Below the pieces are notes generated by a model. That model saw only the letters and a list, made by a program, of their open reading frames with translations. It was not told where the DNA came from and did not search any database. A stretch of DNA of 64,000 nt from Archangium sp. GTDB lineage: Bacteria > Myxococcota > Myxococcia > Myxococcales > Myxococcaceae. Positions 17,144-25,922 of this stretch are shown in pieces (the stretch's first letter is position 1; the number at the start of each line of letters is the position of its first letter). A program made the translations under genes and the position numbers. The stretch lies in contig JAUXRX010000002.1 in the NCBI GenBank assembly GCA_030681645.1, positions 186,001 to 250,000 of the forward strand. The letters run 5' to 3'.

Positions 17144-17473
17144 ATGGCCATCTCGGTCGAGTCGGCGACACCGGACTCATTCGACAAACTCATCGCGACG
17201 CAGGATGTGCTGGTCGTCGTCTATTTCTGGGGCCCTGACTGCCCCAACTGCGAAATCTTTGCGCGCGATCTGCCGGAGCTGCTCGAGGAGATCCCGCAAC
17301 GGGGCGTGCGCCTGGTGAAGGTGAACGCCTATGAGTTCCCCGAGCTCGCCCGCCGCTTCGCGATCTTCGGCATCCCCTCGTTCGTGCTCTTCAAGAACGG
17401 AAAGAAGCTGGGGATGATGCGCCAATACAACGGCCGCGAGTACTGGAAGGCGGTGGTGACGGAGCAAGCCTAA
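17144..17473 (+). CDS. Thioredoxin-family protein (CPNC)
   Basis: 109 residues, the usual single-domain thioredoxin length. The active site is WGPDCPNCE (Cys33, Cys36) instead of the common WCGPC, and the cis-Pro is in FGIPSFVLFKNGK. No signal peptide, so cytosolic. The CPNC dipeptide should change the redox potential from that of housekeeping thioredoxins, and the Trp lies three residues before the first Cys. First gene of a plus-strand run with the MBL hydrolase (10 nt gap) and the iron-type ABC importer; it diverges from the imelysin unit and the Fur box is in the shared promoter region. Confidence 0.92.
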   Translation: MAISVESATPDSFDKLIATQDVLVVVYFWGPDCPNCEIFARDLPELLEEIPQRGVRLVKVNAYEFPELARRFAIFGIPSFVLFKNGKKLGMMRQYNGREYWKAVVTEQA

Positions 17474-17483
17474 GCTCCTCGCC

Positions 17484-18818
17484 GTGATCGTCACCTGGCT
17501 CGGACACGCTCAGCTCTTCATCAACGCTGCGGGCAAGACGCTGCTCCTCGACCCCTGGTTCGCCGAGCCGGTGTTCGGCGGCGCCTGGTTCCGCTACCCG
17601 CCTCCGCCCTACCCCACCTCCTCGACGCTGCCGCCCCCGAGCTTCCTGCTGCTCAGCCACATTCACCCCGATCACTCCGGCCCCGGCACCCTCGCCCAGC
17701 TCAGCAGGGACACCCCGACCCTGGCGATGCCCTTCCCTTCGGGGGCCCTGGCGCGGCGCCTGAAGCGGGCCGCGTACACCGACGTGCGCTGGCTGGCCCC
17801 TTGGGAAACGAAGGAGCTGGCTCCCGGCCTCGCCGTCACCTTCGTGCCCCACGATCGGGGCTGGGAGGTCTCGTCGATCGTCGTCGAGGCCGACGGGGTG
17901 CGGCTGTACCACGGCAACGACAACCCGCTCTCCGTCGAGGCCTACCGGGAGATCGTCAAGCGGCTGGGGCCCATCGACATCGCGTTCCTGCCGTACGCGG
18001 GCGCGTCGTCCTACCCCACCGGCTTCGGCGGCGATCCGGCCACGATGAAGGAGCGCTGCGAGAAGAAGAAGAAGGAAGGCCTGCAGCGCTTCGAGGAGGG
18101 CATCGTGGGCCTCGAGCCGGAGGAAGCGGTGCCCTTCGCCTCGAGCTGGGCGCTGCTCGAGGAAGGCGAGATCGAGAAGAACTTCGTCGATCGACCCACC
18201 GCGGCCGAGGCCCTGGCCGCCTCGATGCTCGTCGCGCACGACCACGGCACCCACCTGCTCCACCTCGAGCCCGGCGACCAATGGAGCCCCGACACGGGGG
18301 GAATCAACAAGGGCCTCACCGCCGGGTGGAGCAACGACGTCGAGTCGGTCAGGCGCTACGCCGCGCAGGAGAAGGATCGCGTGACGAAGGCGATCGCCGC
18401 GGCCCGGCGGCCCTCGCGCGCAGTGCCGGCGGCGACGCTCGACTCCGCGGTGCGTGCCTACTTCGCCGACATGATCGCCGCCGCCAGGCCCACGCTCGGT
18501 GCGCTCGAGATGAACGCGGGCTTCCAGGCAGAGAACGCGGGCGCCTGGAGCCTGCGCTTCGCCCCGGGTGAGGAACCGAAGCTCGAATCGAAGCTGCGGG
18601 GTGACGAAGACGAGACGCTGACGCTCCCGGCTGGAGAGCTGTGGGCCATCGTCACCGGTCCCGCCAACTGGGAAGACGTCTGGTACGGCTACCGCCTGCA
18701 CGTGCGCAAACGCGAGGGCGCCGGCTACTACCGGGCCTTCTGGGAGATGCTGCTCAACTTCGACGACGAGCAGACCTCCGAGCGACTCGCGGCGCGCTTT
18801 CCGCTCCCGATCGAGTAG
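17484..18818 (+). CDS. MBL-fold metallo-hydrolase with C-terminal extension
   Basis: 444 residues. N-terminal metallo-beta-lactamase fold (about 1-200): VTWLGHAQLFI, then SHIHPDHSG (His59, His61, Asp63, His64), a third ligand region FVPHDRGW, YHGNDN and FLPYAGAS. This resembles the UlaG/NAPE-PLD branch of L-lactonase and lipase-like hydrolases. Residues about 250-444 form an extra domain including WSLRFAPGEEPKLES, which recalls sterol-carrier or SnoaL-like C-terminal domains; not assigned. No signal peptide. Substrate unknown. It lies between thioredoxin and the ABC substrate-binding gene, 11 nt upstream of the latter. Confidence 0.9.
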   Translation: MIVTWLGHAQLFINAAGKTLLLDPWFAEPVFGGAWFRYPPPPYPTSSTLPPPSFLLLSHIHPDHSGPGTLAQLSRDTPTLAMPFPSGALARRLKRAAYTDVRWLAPWETKELAPGLAVTFVPHDRGWEVSSIVVEADGVRLYHGNDNPLSVEAYREIVKRLGPIDIAFLPYAGASSYPTGFGGDPATMKERCEKKKKEGLQRFEEGIVGLEPEEAVPFASSWALLEEGEIEKNFVDRPTAAEALAASMLVAHDHGTHLLHLEPGDQWSPDTGGINKGLTAGWSNDVESVRRYAAQEKDRVTKAIAAARRPSRAVPAATLDSAVRAYFADMIAAARPTLGALEMNAGFQAENAGAWSLRFAPGEEPKLESKLRGDEDETLTLPAGELWAIVTGPANWEDVWYGYRLHVRKREGAGYYRAFWEMLLNFDDEQTSERLAARFPLPIE

Positions 18819-18829
18819 ACGCTCGGACC

Positions 18830-19846
18830 GTGCGCTGGCTCCTCGTCCTGACGTTTCTCGCCGGGTGTCGCATCGAGACTGCATCACCCGGAGCGGCCAA
18901 CGGCGCCGCGAAGAGCGGCGCGCCCGCGGGCGAGGTCTGGGTCTACACCTCGGTGTACCGCCACGTGATCGACGCCCTCGAGCCCCAGCTCAAGGAAGCC
19001 CTGCCCGGCGTCACCATTCACTGGTTCCAGGCGGGCAGCGAGAAGGTGGCGGCGAAGCTCGAGGCCGAGCTCGCGGCTGGCGGCACGCCCTGCGACGTGC
19101 TGGTCACGTCTGATCCGTTCCTCTACGAGCGCTTCAAGCAGGAAGGCCGGCTGCTGCGCTACGTGTCCCCCAACGGCCTGCGCACGCCGTCGCGCTACGT
19201 CGACCTCGACGGGCACTACGCAGCGGTGAGGCTCTCGACGATGGTGCTGGTGCACAAGGCGGGCATCACCCCGCCCGGCTCGTTCGCTGCGTTGGCGGCC
19301 CCCGAGTGGAAGGGCGAGGTGGCGCTGGGCGATCCGCTCACCAGCGGCACGGCGTTCACCTGGGCCGTGTCGATGGAGCAGGCGCTGGGCGCGACCTGGT
19401 TCGAGCAGCTGCGCGCGAACGAGGCGCGCGTCGCCGGCGGGAACGCGGCGGTGCTGCAGAAGCTCGAGGGCGGCGAGGCGAAGGTGGGCGTGCTGTTGCT
19501 GGAGAACGCGATCGCAGCGAAGGCGAAGGGCAGCCCCGTCGAAATCGCCTGGCCGTCGGATGGCGCCGTGGTGGTGCCGGGCTACGCGGGGATCCTCAAC
19601 TCGAGCCAGCATCCGGAGGCCGCAAAGGCGCTGATCGACGCGCTGCTCTCGCCGCAGGGGCAGCAGGTCATCGCCGAGCTGGGTGACATGCACGCCGTCG
19701 ATCCGCGCGTGCCGGGGCCGCGTGGGTCGATCTCGCTGGACGAGCTCGTTCAGCGAAGCGCGCCATGGGGCGAGGCGATCCTGCAGCGCGGGCTGACCGA
19801 GGGGGCGCGGGTGAAGGCCGACTTCAGCAAGGCGTTCTCGCGATGA
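18830..19846 (+). CDS. ABC importer substrate-binding lipoprotein, Fe(III)-type
   Basis: 338 residues from GTG 18830, giving a lipoprotein signal ending FLAGC (Cys13). The mature part is a family-1 solute-binding protein: VWVYTSVYRHVIDALEPQL, DVLVTSDPFLYERFKQEGRL split by a loop, LGDPLTSGTAFTW, VPGYAGILNSSQHPEAAKAL and a C-terminal LSPQGQQVIAELGDMHAV. This pattern is that of FbpA/FutA iron(III) and related phosphonate/thiamine binding proteins. Iron is favoured by the neighbouring imelysin and TonB receptor and by the permease and ATPase types, but not proven. The permease gene follows after a 229-nt stretch filled with dispersed repeats. Confidence 0.9.
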   Translation: MRWLLVLTFLAGCRIETASPGAANGAAKSGAPAGEVWVYTSVYRHVIDALEPQLKEALPGVTIHWFQAGSEKVAAKLEAELAAGGTPCDVLVTSDPFLYERFKQEGRLLRYVSPNGLRTPSRYVDLDGHYAAVRLSTMVLVHKAGITPPGSFAALAAPEWKGEVALGDPLTSGTAFTWAVSMEQALGATWFEQLRANEARVAGGNAAVLQKLEGGEAKVGVLLLENAIAAKAKGSPVEIAWPSDGAVVVPGYAGILNSSQHPEAAKALIDALLSPQGQQVIAELGDMHAVDPRVPGPRGSISLDELVQRSAPWGEAILQRGLTEGARVKADFSKAFSR

Positions 19847-19855
19847 CGCCCAACG

Positions 19856-19960
19856 GTCTCCCTCTCCCTGCGCAGCGGGGAGAGGGCCGGGGTGAGGGGC
19901 GACCACGCCACGAGGCCCCTCACGCGGCCTGCAGCCGACCTCTCCCCGCTGCGGGGAGTG
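19856..19960. repeat. Dispersed repeat family A, two facing copies
   Basis: CTCCCTCTCCCTGCGCAGCG then GGGGAGAGGGCCGGGGTGAG, followed in opposite sense by CCCCTCACGCGGCCTGCAGC and CTCTCCCCGCTGCGGGGA. A short third fragment (CTGCGCAGGGAGAGG) lies at 20055-20069. The cluster separates the ABC binding-protein gene from its permease gene. Confidence 0.78.
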
Positions 19961-19971
19961 TTGAGGAAGGG

Positions 19972-20034
19972 CCCTCGACTTCGCTCGGGCTGAACGGATT
20001 GGGCCAGTTCCGTTCACGCCGAGCGGAGTCGAGG
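19972..20034. repeat. Dispersed repeat family B, inverted pair
   Basis: CCCTCGACTTCGCTCGGGCT at 19972 and the inverse CCGAGCGGAGTCGAGG at 20019-20034 flank a short spacer and can form a hairpin. The same GTTCACCCCGAGCGGAGTCG element recurs near 22.74, 28.74, 48.68, 55.04 and (diverged) 51.50 and 61.59 kb. Confidence 0.78.
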
Positions 20035-20075
20035 CGCCTGCTTCAACGACCTCCTGCGCAGGGAGAGGAACAGCG

Positions 20076-21695
20076 ATGACCCGCGTCGGAACCCTCGCGC
20101 TCGCGCTGGGCCTCGCCTTCTTCTTCGGGCTCCCGCTCTGTCTGCTCCTCTGGCAAGCCCGGGCGCCCGGCCTCTCGTGGACCGAAGTCTGGCTCGCACC
20201 CGCCAGCCTGCAGGCGCTCACCGGCACGCTCGTCACCTCACTGGGCGCCGCGGCCTTCGCCTTCACCGTCGCCGTGCCGATGGCGCTGCTCATCGGCCGC
20301 ACCGAGCTCCCGCTGCGCTCCGGGCTCCAGGCGCTCTTCACCCTGCCCGCCGCGCTCCCACCGTTCATCCTCGGCATGGGCTGGGTCTCGCTCGCCAACC
20401 CGCGGGCCGGCCTCCTCAACCTGCTGCTGGGCCCGGGGACCTTCGACATCTACGGCCGCCTGGGCATCAGCTTCGTGCTCGGCAGCGCCGGCCTGCCCCT
20501 GGTCTTCCTCCCCACGCTGGCCGCGCTCTCGCGCCTCGACTCCTCGCTCGAAGAGGCCGCCCGCATTTCGGGCGCGTCCCCGCTGCGCACGCTGCTGTCC
20601 GTGTCGCTGCCGCTCGCGCTGCCCGCAGCCCTGTCGGGCACGGCGCTCTGCTTCCTCTTCTCGGCCTCGGCGTTCGGCGTGCCCTACCTGCTGGGCGTGA
20701 CGGCGAGCCCACCCACGCCCACGCTCACCACGCGGATCTACGGGGAGATCCTCATGGGGCAGGGGGGACTTCCGCGCGCCGTGGTGCTCAGCCTCGAGCT
20801 GCTCGTCCTCGCGGGGCTGGTGCTGCTGGGCAGCCGCGCGCTGGCCAGGCGCGGCGAGGTCCGGCTCTCCAGCGGCAAGGGCATCTCGATCCGCCCGATG
20901 CCCCTCGGGCGCTGGCGGGTTCCGCTGGCCACGCTGGGAACCCTGCTCGCGCTGGTGCTGGTGGTGCTCCCTTTGCTCGCCGTCGCGCTCACCTCGGTGC
21001 AGCCGGTCTGGGGGCAACTATCGGGGTTCACCATGAAGCACTGGGGCAGCGTGCTGGGAAACCCGCGCACCATCGACGCCACGCTGCGCAGCCTCGCGCT
21101 CGCCGCGGCCGCCGCCGGGCTGGTCACCGCGCTGGGCCTGGCCATCGCCACCACCCGCCGCCGCTCGCTCGAGCTCACCGCCGGGGCGCCCTACGCGATC
21201 CCCGGCACGGTGCTGGCGCTGGCCCTGCTGATCGCCTTCTCGCGCGACGTGCGCTTCGTGCTGTTCGACCAGGTGGCGCTCGTGCTCGCGCTGGGCAACT
21301 CATTGTGGATGCTGCTGGTCGCCTACACGGTGAAGCACCTCGCCTTCGGCACCCGGAACGCGGCCGACGGCCTCGCACAGGTCGACGGCACGCTCGCCGA
21401 GGCCGCGCGGCTCTCGGGGGCAGGGCCGGCGCGGGCCTTCTTCGACGCCACCCTGCCCCAGCTCCGCGCGCCGCTGCTCGCAGCGTTCCTGGTGACCTTC
21501 CTCACCTGCGTCACCGAGCTGACCTTGAGCGTGCTCCTCGTTCCCACGGGGCGCGACGTGCTGGGCACGCTGCTGTTCGAGCTGCAGAGCTACGCGGACC
21601 CCGGCTCGGCGGCGGTGATCGCCTGCGCGTTCGTGATGCTGGTGCTGGTGCTCCAGCTCGCACGATCACTCTTCACCCGGCGGAGGCTGAGCTGA
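20076..21695 (+). CDS. ABC importer permease with two fused halves, FbpB/ThiP-like
   Basis: 539 residues, about 12 transmembrane helices in two homologous halves. Each half has the EAA loop that docks the ATPase: EEAARISGASPLRTLLSVSL (about residue 155-175) and AEAARLSGAGPARAFFDATL (about 440-460). The fused two-in-one layout is that of iron(III) (FbpB/SfuB), thiamine (ThiP) and related importers. Inner-membrane channel for the substrate brought by the protein encoded at 18830. It ends 1 nt before the ATPase gene start, so tightly coupled. Confidence 0.94.
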   Translation: MTRVGTLALALGLAFFFGLPLCLLLWQARAPGLSWTEVWLAPASLQALTGTLVTSLGAAAFAFTVAVPMALLIGRTELPLRSGLQALFTLPAALPPFILGMGWVSLANPRAGLLNLLLGPGTFDIYGRLGISFVLGSAGLPLVFLPTLAALSRLDSSLEEAARISGASPLRTLLSVSLPLALPAALSGTALCFLFSASAFGVPYLLGVTASPPTPTLTTRIYGEILMGQGGLPRAVVLSLELLVLAGLVLLGSRALARRGEVRLSSGKGISIRPMPLGRWRVPLATLGTLLALVLVVLPLLAVALTSVQPVWGQLSGFTMKHWGSVLGNPRTIDATLRSLALAAAAAGLVTALGLAIATTRRRSLELTAGAPYAIPGTVLALALLIAFSRDVRFVLFDQVALVLALGNSLWMLLVAYTVKHLAFGTRNAADGLAQVDGTLAEAARLSGAGPARAFFDATLPQLRAPLLAAFLVTFLTCVTELTLSVLLVPTGRDVLGTLLFELQSYADPGSAAVIACAFVMLVLVLQLARSLFTRRRLS

Positions 21696-21696
21696 C

Positions 21697-22722
21697 ATGG
21701 CGGGCGTCGAGCTGAAGGCAGTGCACAAGTCGTACGGCACCACGGCGGTGGTGAAGGGCATCTCGCTCAACATCGCCAGCGGTGAGTTCATCTCGCTGCT
21801 CGGCCCCTCGGGCTGCGGCAAGACCACCACCCTGCGGATGATCGCCGGCCTCGAGACGCTGGATGCGGGCACCATCTCCATCGGCGCCGACATCGTCGAC
21901 GGCCCCACCGGCCACCTCCCCCCCGAGAAGCGCGCGCTGGGCATGGTCTTCCAGAGCTACGCGGTGTGGCCGCACAAGTCGGTGGCGCAGAACGTGGCGT
22001 ACCCGCTGCTGCTCCAGCGCAAGCCGCGCACCGAGGTCGCGCAGCGGGTGGCCGAGGCGCTCGACTGGGTGCGGCTGGGCGCGTTCGCCGACCGCATGCC
22101 TTCGCAGCTCTCGGGAGGCCAGCTGCAGCGCGTGGCGATCGCGCGCGCCCTGGTGGGGAGTCCGCGGGTCCTCCTGCTCGACGAGCCGCTGTCCAACCTC
22201 GACGCGGCGCTGCGCGAAGAGCTCCGCGGAGAGATCGCCGCGCTGCGGGCGCGCCTGGGCACCACGATGATCTTCGTCACGCACGATCAGCACGAAGCGC
22301 TCGCGCTGGCCGATCGCGTGGCGGTGATGCACCAGGGCGTGATCGAACAGATCGACTCGCCCGAGCGCATCTACCAGTCACCTGCCACGCCCTTCGTCGC
22401 CGGCTTCGTGGGTGGCGCGAACAAGCTCGAGGGCCGGGTCGAAGGGCGTCGCTTCATCTGCGGCTCGCACACCTTCGAGCTCCCGGGCGGAGTCACCGCG
22501 ACCGACGGCCCTGCGACGCTCGCGGTGCGGGCGGAAGAGCTCGAACTGGGCGGGCCCGGGCCCTCGCTGCCCCTGCTGGCGCGGCTCTTCCTGGGGAGCG
22601 CGACCGAGTACCGCTTCACGATCGGTGAGTCGGTGCTCCGCGTGGTGGGGCCTGCCCGCGAGGCGAGGCCCGGTGAGGCCATCGCGCTCTCGCTGAAGCA
22701 CGCCCGGCTCTACCCGCGCTGA
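21697..22722 (+). CDS. ABC importer ATPase, Fe(III)/spermidine (FbpC/PotA) type
   Basis: 341 residues. Walker A GPSGCGKTT (36-44), Q-loop VFQSYAVWPH, signature LSGGQLQRVAIARAL, Walker B LLLDEPLSNLD and the H-loop VTHDQHEAL are all intact. The C-terminal 100 residues form a TOBE/MOI-type beta domain (LEGRVEGRRF, TLAVRAEELEL, LRVVGPAREARPGEAI). Length and domain order fit the FbpC/PotA group. Third gene of the importer operon. A family B repeat follows the stop. Confidence 0.95.
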   Translation: MAGVELKAVHKSYGTTAVVKGISLNIASGEFISLLGPSGCGKTTTLRMIAGLETLDAGTISIGADIVDGPTGHLPPEKRALGMVFQSYAVWPHKSVAQNVAYPLLLQRKPRTEVAQRVAEALDWVRLGAFADRMPSQLSGGQLQRVAIARALVGSPRVLLLDEPLSNLDAALREELRGEIAALRARLGTTMIFVTHDQHEALALADRVAVMHQGVIEQIDSPERIYQSPATPFVAGFVGGANKLEGRVEGRRFICGSHTFELPGGVTATDGPATLAVRAEELELGGPGPSLPLLARLFLGSATEYRFTIGESVLRVVGPAREARPGEAIALSLKHARLYPR

Positions 22723-22733
22723 GCGACTCCAGC

Positions 22734-22766
22734 GTTCACCGTTCACCCCGAGCGGAGTCGAGGGGC
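22734..22766. repeat. Dispersed repeat family B copy
   Basis: GTTCACCCCGAGCGGAGTCG then AGGGGCG, preceded by a short duplicated CGTTCACC. It lies between the ABC ATPase stop and the VanW gene. Confidence 0.8.
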
Positions 22767-22861
22767 GTCGTCCTGCGACCCGGGGCGCGGCTCCGCGGCG
22801 ACAGAGCGCGGCACCGAAGCCACGATTCCGGACGGCCAGTTGATTGCACTGGCCACCGCGC

Positions 22862-23695
22862 ATGCTCTTCGGACTGCAGCCCGCACGATGGCACCCTGCG
22901 CTCTACGCCCTGTCCGTCTGGCAGAAGCGCGCCTCGCGCAAGCTGGAGTGGTGGTTCGGCTCGAGCTCGTTCGCCGAGGTCCGGCTGAGCGAGCCCTTGC
23001 CGGTGCGCGTCTACAAGCACAGCTCGAAGCTGATGCGGGCCGCCTGCACCGGCGACGAGCTCTCGCTGCAACGGGGCAAAGTGCAGAACCTGAAGGTCGC
23101 GGTGCCCCTCGTCACCGGCCTGATCGTCCGCCCGGGTGAGACCTTCTCGTTCTGCAGGCTCATCGGGCTCCCCACCCGCGCGCGCGGCTTCACCGAGGGC
23201 ATGGAGCTCTCGCTGGGCGTGGCCCGCGCGGGGGTGGGCGGCGGGCTCTGCCAGCTCTCCAACCTGCTCCACTGGCTGGTGCTCCACAGCCCCCTGACCG
23301 TGGTGGAGCGCCATCACCACAGCTTCGACCCCTTCCCCGATCAGGGCCGGGTGCTCCCCTTCGGCAGCGGCGCCACGGTCTTCTTCAACTACCGCGACTT
23401 CCGCTTCCGCAACGACACGGCAGCGCCGATCCAGGTGAGGGTGTGGCTGACCGACACGCTCCTCGAGGGGGAGCTGCGCACCACCTCACCGCTGCCGGTC
23501 TCGTGGAGCATCGTCGAGCGAGCCCATCGCTTCGTGCGCCAGAACGGCCGGCTCTACCGGTCCAACGAGCTGTGGCGGGAGACGCGCCTCAAGGGCCACG
23601 GCACTCCCCTGCTCAAGACCGAGAAGCTCATCTCGAACTTCGCCGAGGTGCGGTACGCGCCCGGGCCGGGCGTGGTGGTGCACGAAGCGCCCTGA
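22862..23695 (+). CDS. VanW family protein
   Basis: 277 residues from ATG 22862; a TTG at 22844 is also in frame. The centre (about 80-200) is a VanW domain: LIVRPGETFSFCRLIG, then EGMELSLGVARAGVGGGLCQ and LSNLLHWLVLHSPLTVVERH in sequence, then a FFNYRDFRFRNDT motif. VanW was first seen in vancomycin-resistance clusters; its biochemical role is unknown, though homologues are linked to the cell envelope. No signal peptide is obvious. The window also has a VanY-type M15 peptidase (2765), but unlinked, so no resistance cluster is implied. Confidence 0.93.
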   Translation: MLFGLQPARWHPALYALSVWQKRASRKLEWWFGSSSFAEVRLSEPLPVRVYKHSSKLMRAACTGDELSLQRGKVQNLKVAVPLVTGLIVRPGETFSFCRLIGLPTRARGFTEGMELSLGVARAGVGGGLCQLSNLLHWLVLHSPLTVVERHHHSFDPFPDQGRVLPFGSGATVFFNYRDFRFRNDTAAPIQVRVWLTDTLLEGELRTTSPLPVSWSIVERAHRFVRQNGRLYRSNELWRETRLKGHGTPLLKTEKLISNFAEVRYAPGPGVVVHEAP

Positions 23696-23735
23696 GCCTC
23701 GACTCAGCCCGGCGGTGGGTTTAGACGAGGCGCCC

Positions 23736-25526
23736 ATGTCGGATCCCGTCCGCTACCGCGTCTCGATGCCGCGCCCCCACGCTCACCTGTTCGAGGTCGA
23801 GGCGACCTTCCCCCCCAACGGTGACGACCTGGTCGTCTGCCTCCCGGTGTGGACTCCGGGCAGCTACCTGGTGCGGGAATACAGCCGCCACGTGCAGGAG
23901 TTCACGGTGGTCGACGCGGCCGGCCTGCCCGTGCCCTTCGAGCGCCTCGACAAGCGCAGCTTCCGCATCCAGGCGAAGCACCGCCCGGTGCGCTGCCAGT
24001 ACAAGGTGTACGCCAACGAGCTCACCGTGCGCACCAGCCACCTCGACGGCACGCACGGCTACTTCAACGGCGCCACGCTGTTCTTCTACGCGGAGGACCT
24101 GCGCAAGCACGCCTGCCGCGTCACCATCGACGCCCCCGCAGGCTGGCGCACCACCGTGGCGCTCCCGCAGGAAGGCGCCGAGTTCGTCGCGTCCGACTAC
24201 GACGAGCTGGTCGACTCGCCCTTCGAGATCGGCACGCACACCCCCATCTCCTTCACCGCGGCCAACGTTCCGCACGAGCTCGTGCTCTGGGGTGAGCCCC
24301 AGCTCGACGAGAAGAAGCTCGTCACCGATCTCACCCGCATCATCGAGACCGAGGCCGCGCTCTTCGGCGGGCTCCCGATGAAGCGCTACGTCTTCTTCGT
24401 CTACGGCACCGACAAGGGCCGCGGCGGGCTCGAGCACAAGGCGTGCACCGCGCTGCTCTACCCCCGCACCGGCTTCAACACCCCCAAGGGCTGGGAAGAC
24501 TTCCTCACCCTCTGCGCGCACGAGTACTTCCACCTGTGGAACGTGAAGCGGGTCAAGCCGCGCCGCCTGGTGCCCTTCGACTACGCGCAGGAGAACTACA
24601 CCGAGCTGCTCTGGTACTTCGAGGGCGGCACCAGCTACTACGACAACCTCCTCACCCGCCGCGCGGGCCTGATGAGCGGCTCGCGCTACCTCACCCGCCT
24701 GGGCGAATCGCTCACCGCGCTGCACGGCACGCCCGGCCGCAACGTGCTGCCGCTGGCCGAGGCGTCCATCATCTCGTGGACCAAGCACTACCGCCCCGAC
24801 GAGAACACGCCCAACACCGCCATCAGCTACTACCTCAAGGGCGAGCTGGTCTGCGCGCTGCTCGATCTCACCATCCGCCGCGCGACGAACGACCAGCGCT
24901 CGCTCGACGACGTGGTGCGGCTCCTGTGGGCGCGCTTCGGTGACGAGAGCGGCGTGCCCGAGAAGGCGGTCGAGGCCGCCGCGGAAGAGGTCGCCGGCAC
25001 CTCGCTGCGCGACTTCTTCGCCCGGGCGCTGCACGGCACGTCCGAGCTCAACTACGAGGTCTTCGATCACGTGGGCCTCGAGGCCCGCTTCCGCACCCGC
25101 GAATCGACCAACGACAAGGGCGGCACCCCTCCCCGGGGCAAGGGCGACAAGATCGAAGGGTGGATCGGCGTCATCCCCAAGTCGGGCAACGCCATCGCCA
25201 CGGTGCTCGACGGCTCGCCCGCGATGGCCGCCGGCCTCTACGCCGAAGACGAGGTGATCGCCCTCGACGGCCTCAAGTGCGACGCCACCGGGCTGGTCAA
25301 CCGCTGCGAGGACAAGAAGCCGGGCGAGCCGCTCCGGGTCACCGTCTTCCGCCGCGACCGGCTCCTCGAGGTGACCGTCACCGCCGGGCAGAAGCCGGCC
25401 GACGGCGTCTACCTGCAGCGCGTCGAGCGCCCCACCGAGGGCCAGAAACAGTCCTTCCAGGCCTGGCTGGGGACCCCCTGGACTGACGCAGAGTCCGCCT
25501 TGAATGCAGGGGCCTTGAAGGTGTAG
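23736..25526 (+). CDS. M61-family glycyl aminopeptidase with PDZ domain
   Basis: 596 residues from ATG 23736 (SDPVRYRVSMPRPHAHLFEV). N-terminal beta domain (about 1-180), then a gluzincin catalytic domain with GGLEHK (about 230-235) and LCAHEYFHLWNVKRVKP (zinc-binding HEYFH 262-266); the third ligand Glu is likely in LLWYFEGGTSYYDNL. A C-terminal PDZ domain (about 470-560) has IGVIPKSGNAIATVLDGSPA and LYAEDEVIALDG. This is the M61 order. No signal peptide, so probably cytosolic. M61 enzymes remove N-terminal Gly/Ala residues. Confidence 0.95.
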   Translation: MSDPVRYRVSMPRPHAHLFEVEATFPPNGDDLVVCLPVWTPGSYLVREYSRHVQEFTVVDAAGLPVPFERLDKRSFRIQAKHRPVRCQYKVYANELTVRTSHLDGTHGYFNGATLFFYAEDLRKHACRVTIDAPAGWRTTVALPQEGAEFVASDYDELVDSPFEIGTHTPISFTAANVPHELVLWGEPQLDEKKLVTDLTRIIETEAALFGGLPMKRYVFFVYGTDKGRGGLEHKACTALLYPRTGFNTPKGWEDFLTLCAHEYFHLWNVKRVKPRRLVPFDYAQENYTELLWYFEGGTSYYDNLLTRRAGLMSGSRYLTRLGESLTALHGTPGRNVLPLAEASIISWTKHYRPDENTPNTAISYYLKGELVCALLDLTIRRATNDQRSLDDVVRLLWARFGDESGVPEKAVEAAAEEVAGTSLRDFFARALHGTSELNYEVFDHVGLEARFRTRESTNDKGGTPPRGKGDKIEGWIGVIPKSGNAIATVLDGSPAMAAGLYAEDEVIALDGLKCDATGLVNRCEDKKPGEPLRVTVFRRDRLLEVTVTAGQKPADGVYLQRVERPTEGQKQSFQAWLGTPWTDAESALNAGALKV

Positions 25527-25537
25527 GTCGCAACCCC

Positions 25538-25918
25538 ATGCGCTTCGCCCTGCCTCTCGCCGCGATCCTCTGCCTCGCCGGTTGCCCGAACTACGTGCCC
25601 TACCTGCCCGACGGCGGCCGGGCCCGGGTCAACTGCGCCGCCAGCGCGCTGGGGGTGCCGGTGACGGTGCTCGATCGCGCGGGCGCTCCGGCCCCCGAGG
25701 CCGTGGTGGCGATCGACTACCTGAGCTACGCCGAGGCCGAGAACCTGATCGCCGACCACCGCGGCGTGGTCATCGTGAAGGAGAAGTTCGGGCCGGGCAC
25801 CATCCGCGTGCAGGGCAACGTCAACGATCTCCGCACCCAGGTGGGCGAGATCATGTTCACGGGCACCGAGTGCAGCTCGTCGGTCACGCCGCGCGCGCTC
25901 ACCCTGACCCTGCAGTGA
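25538..25918 (+). CDS. Small lipoprotein, hypothetical
   Basis: 126 residues. Lipoprotein signal with LAGC (Cys16). The mature part has short beta strands ([42 protein letters not shown]) typical of a carboxypeptidase-regulatory-like or transthyretin-like beta sandwich, and two Cys (NCAAS, TECSSS) that could pair. Function unknown. It sits 11 nt after the M61 gene and 4 nt before rnhB, apparently in one unit. Confidence 0.8.
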   Translation: MRFALPLAAILCLAGCPNYVPYLPDGGRARVNCAASALGVPVTVLDRAGAPAPEAVVAIDYLSYAEAENLIADHRGVVIVKEKFGPGTIRVQGNVNDLRTQVGEIMFTGTECSSSVTPRALTLTLQ

Positions 25919-25922
25919 GTTG

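Noticed and set aside
22862..23695. Glycopeptide-resistance cluster from vanW plus the VanY-type gene
   Set aside because: The two genes are 18 kb apart and vanH/A/X and vanR/S are missing; VanW and M15 proteins are common without resistance.
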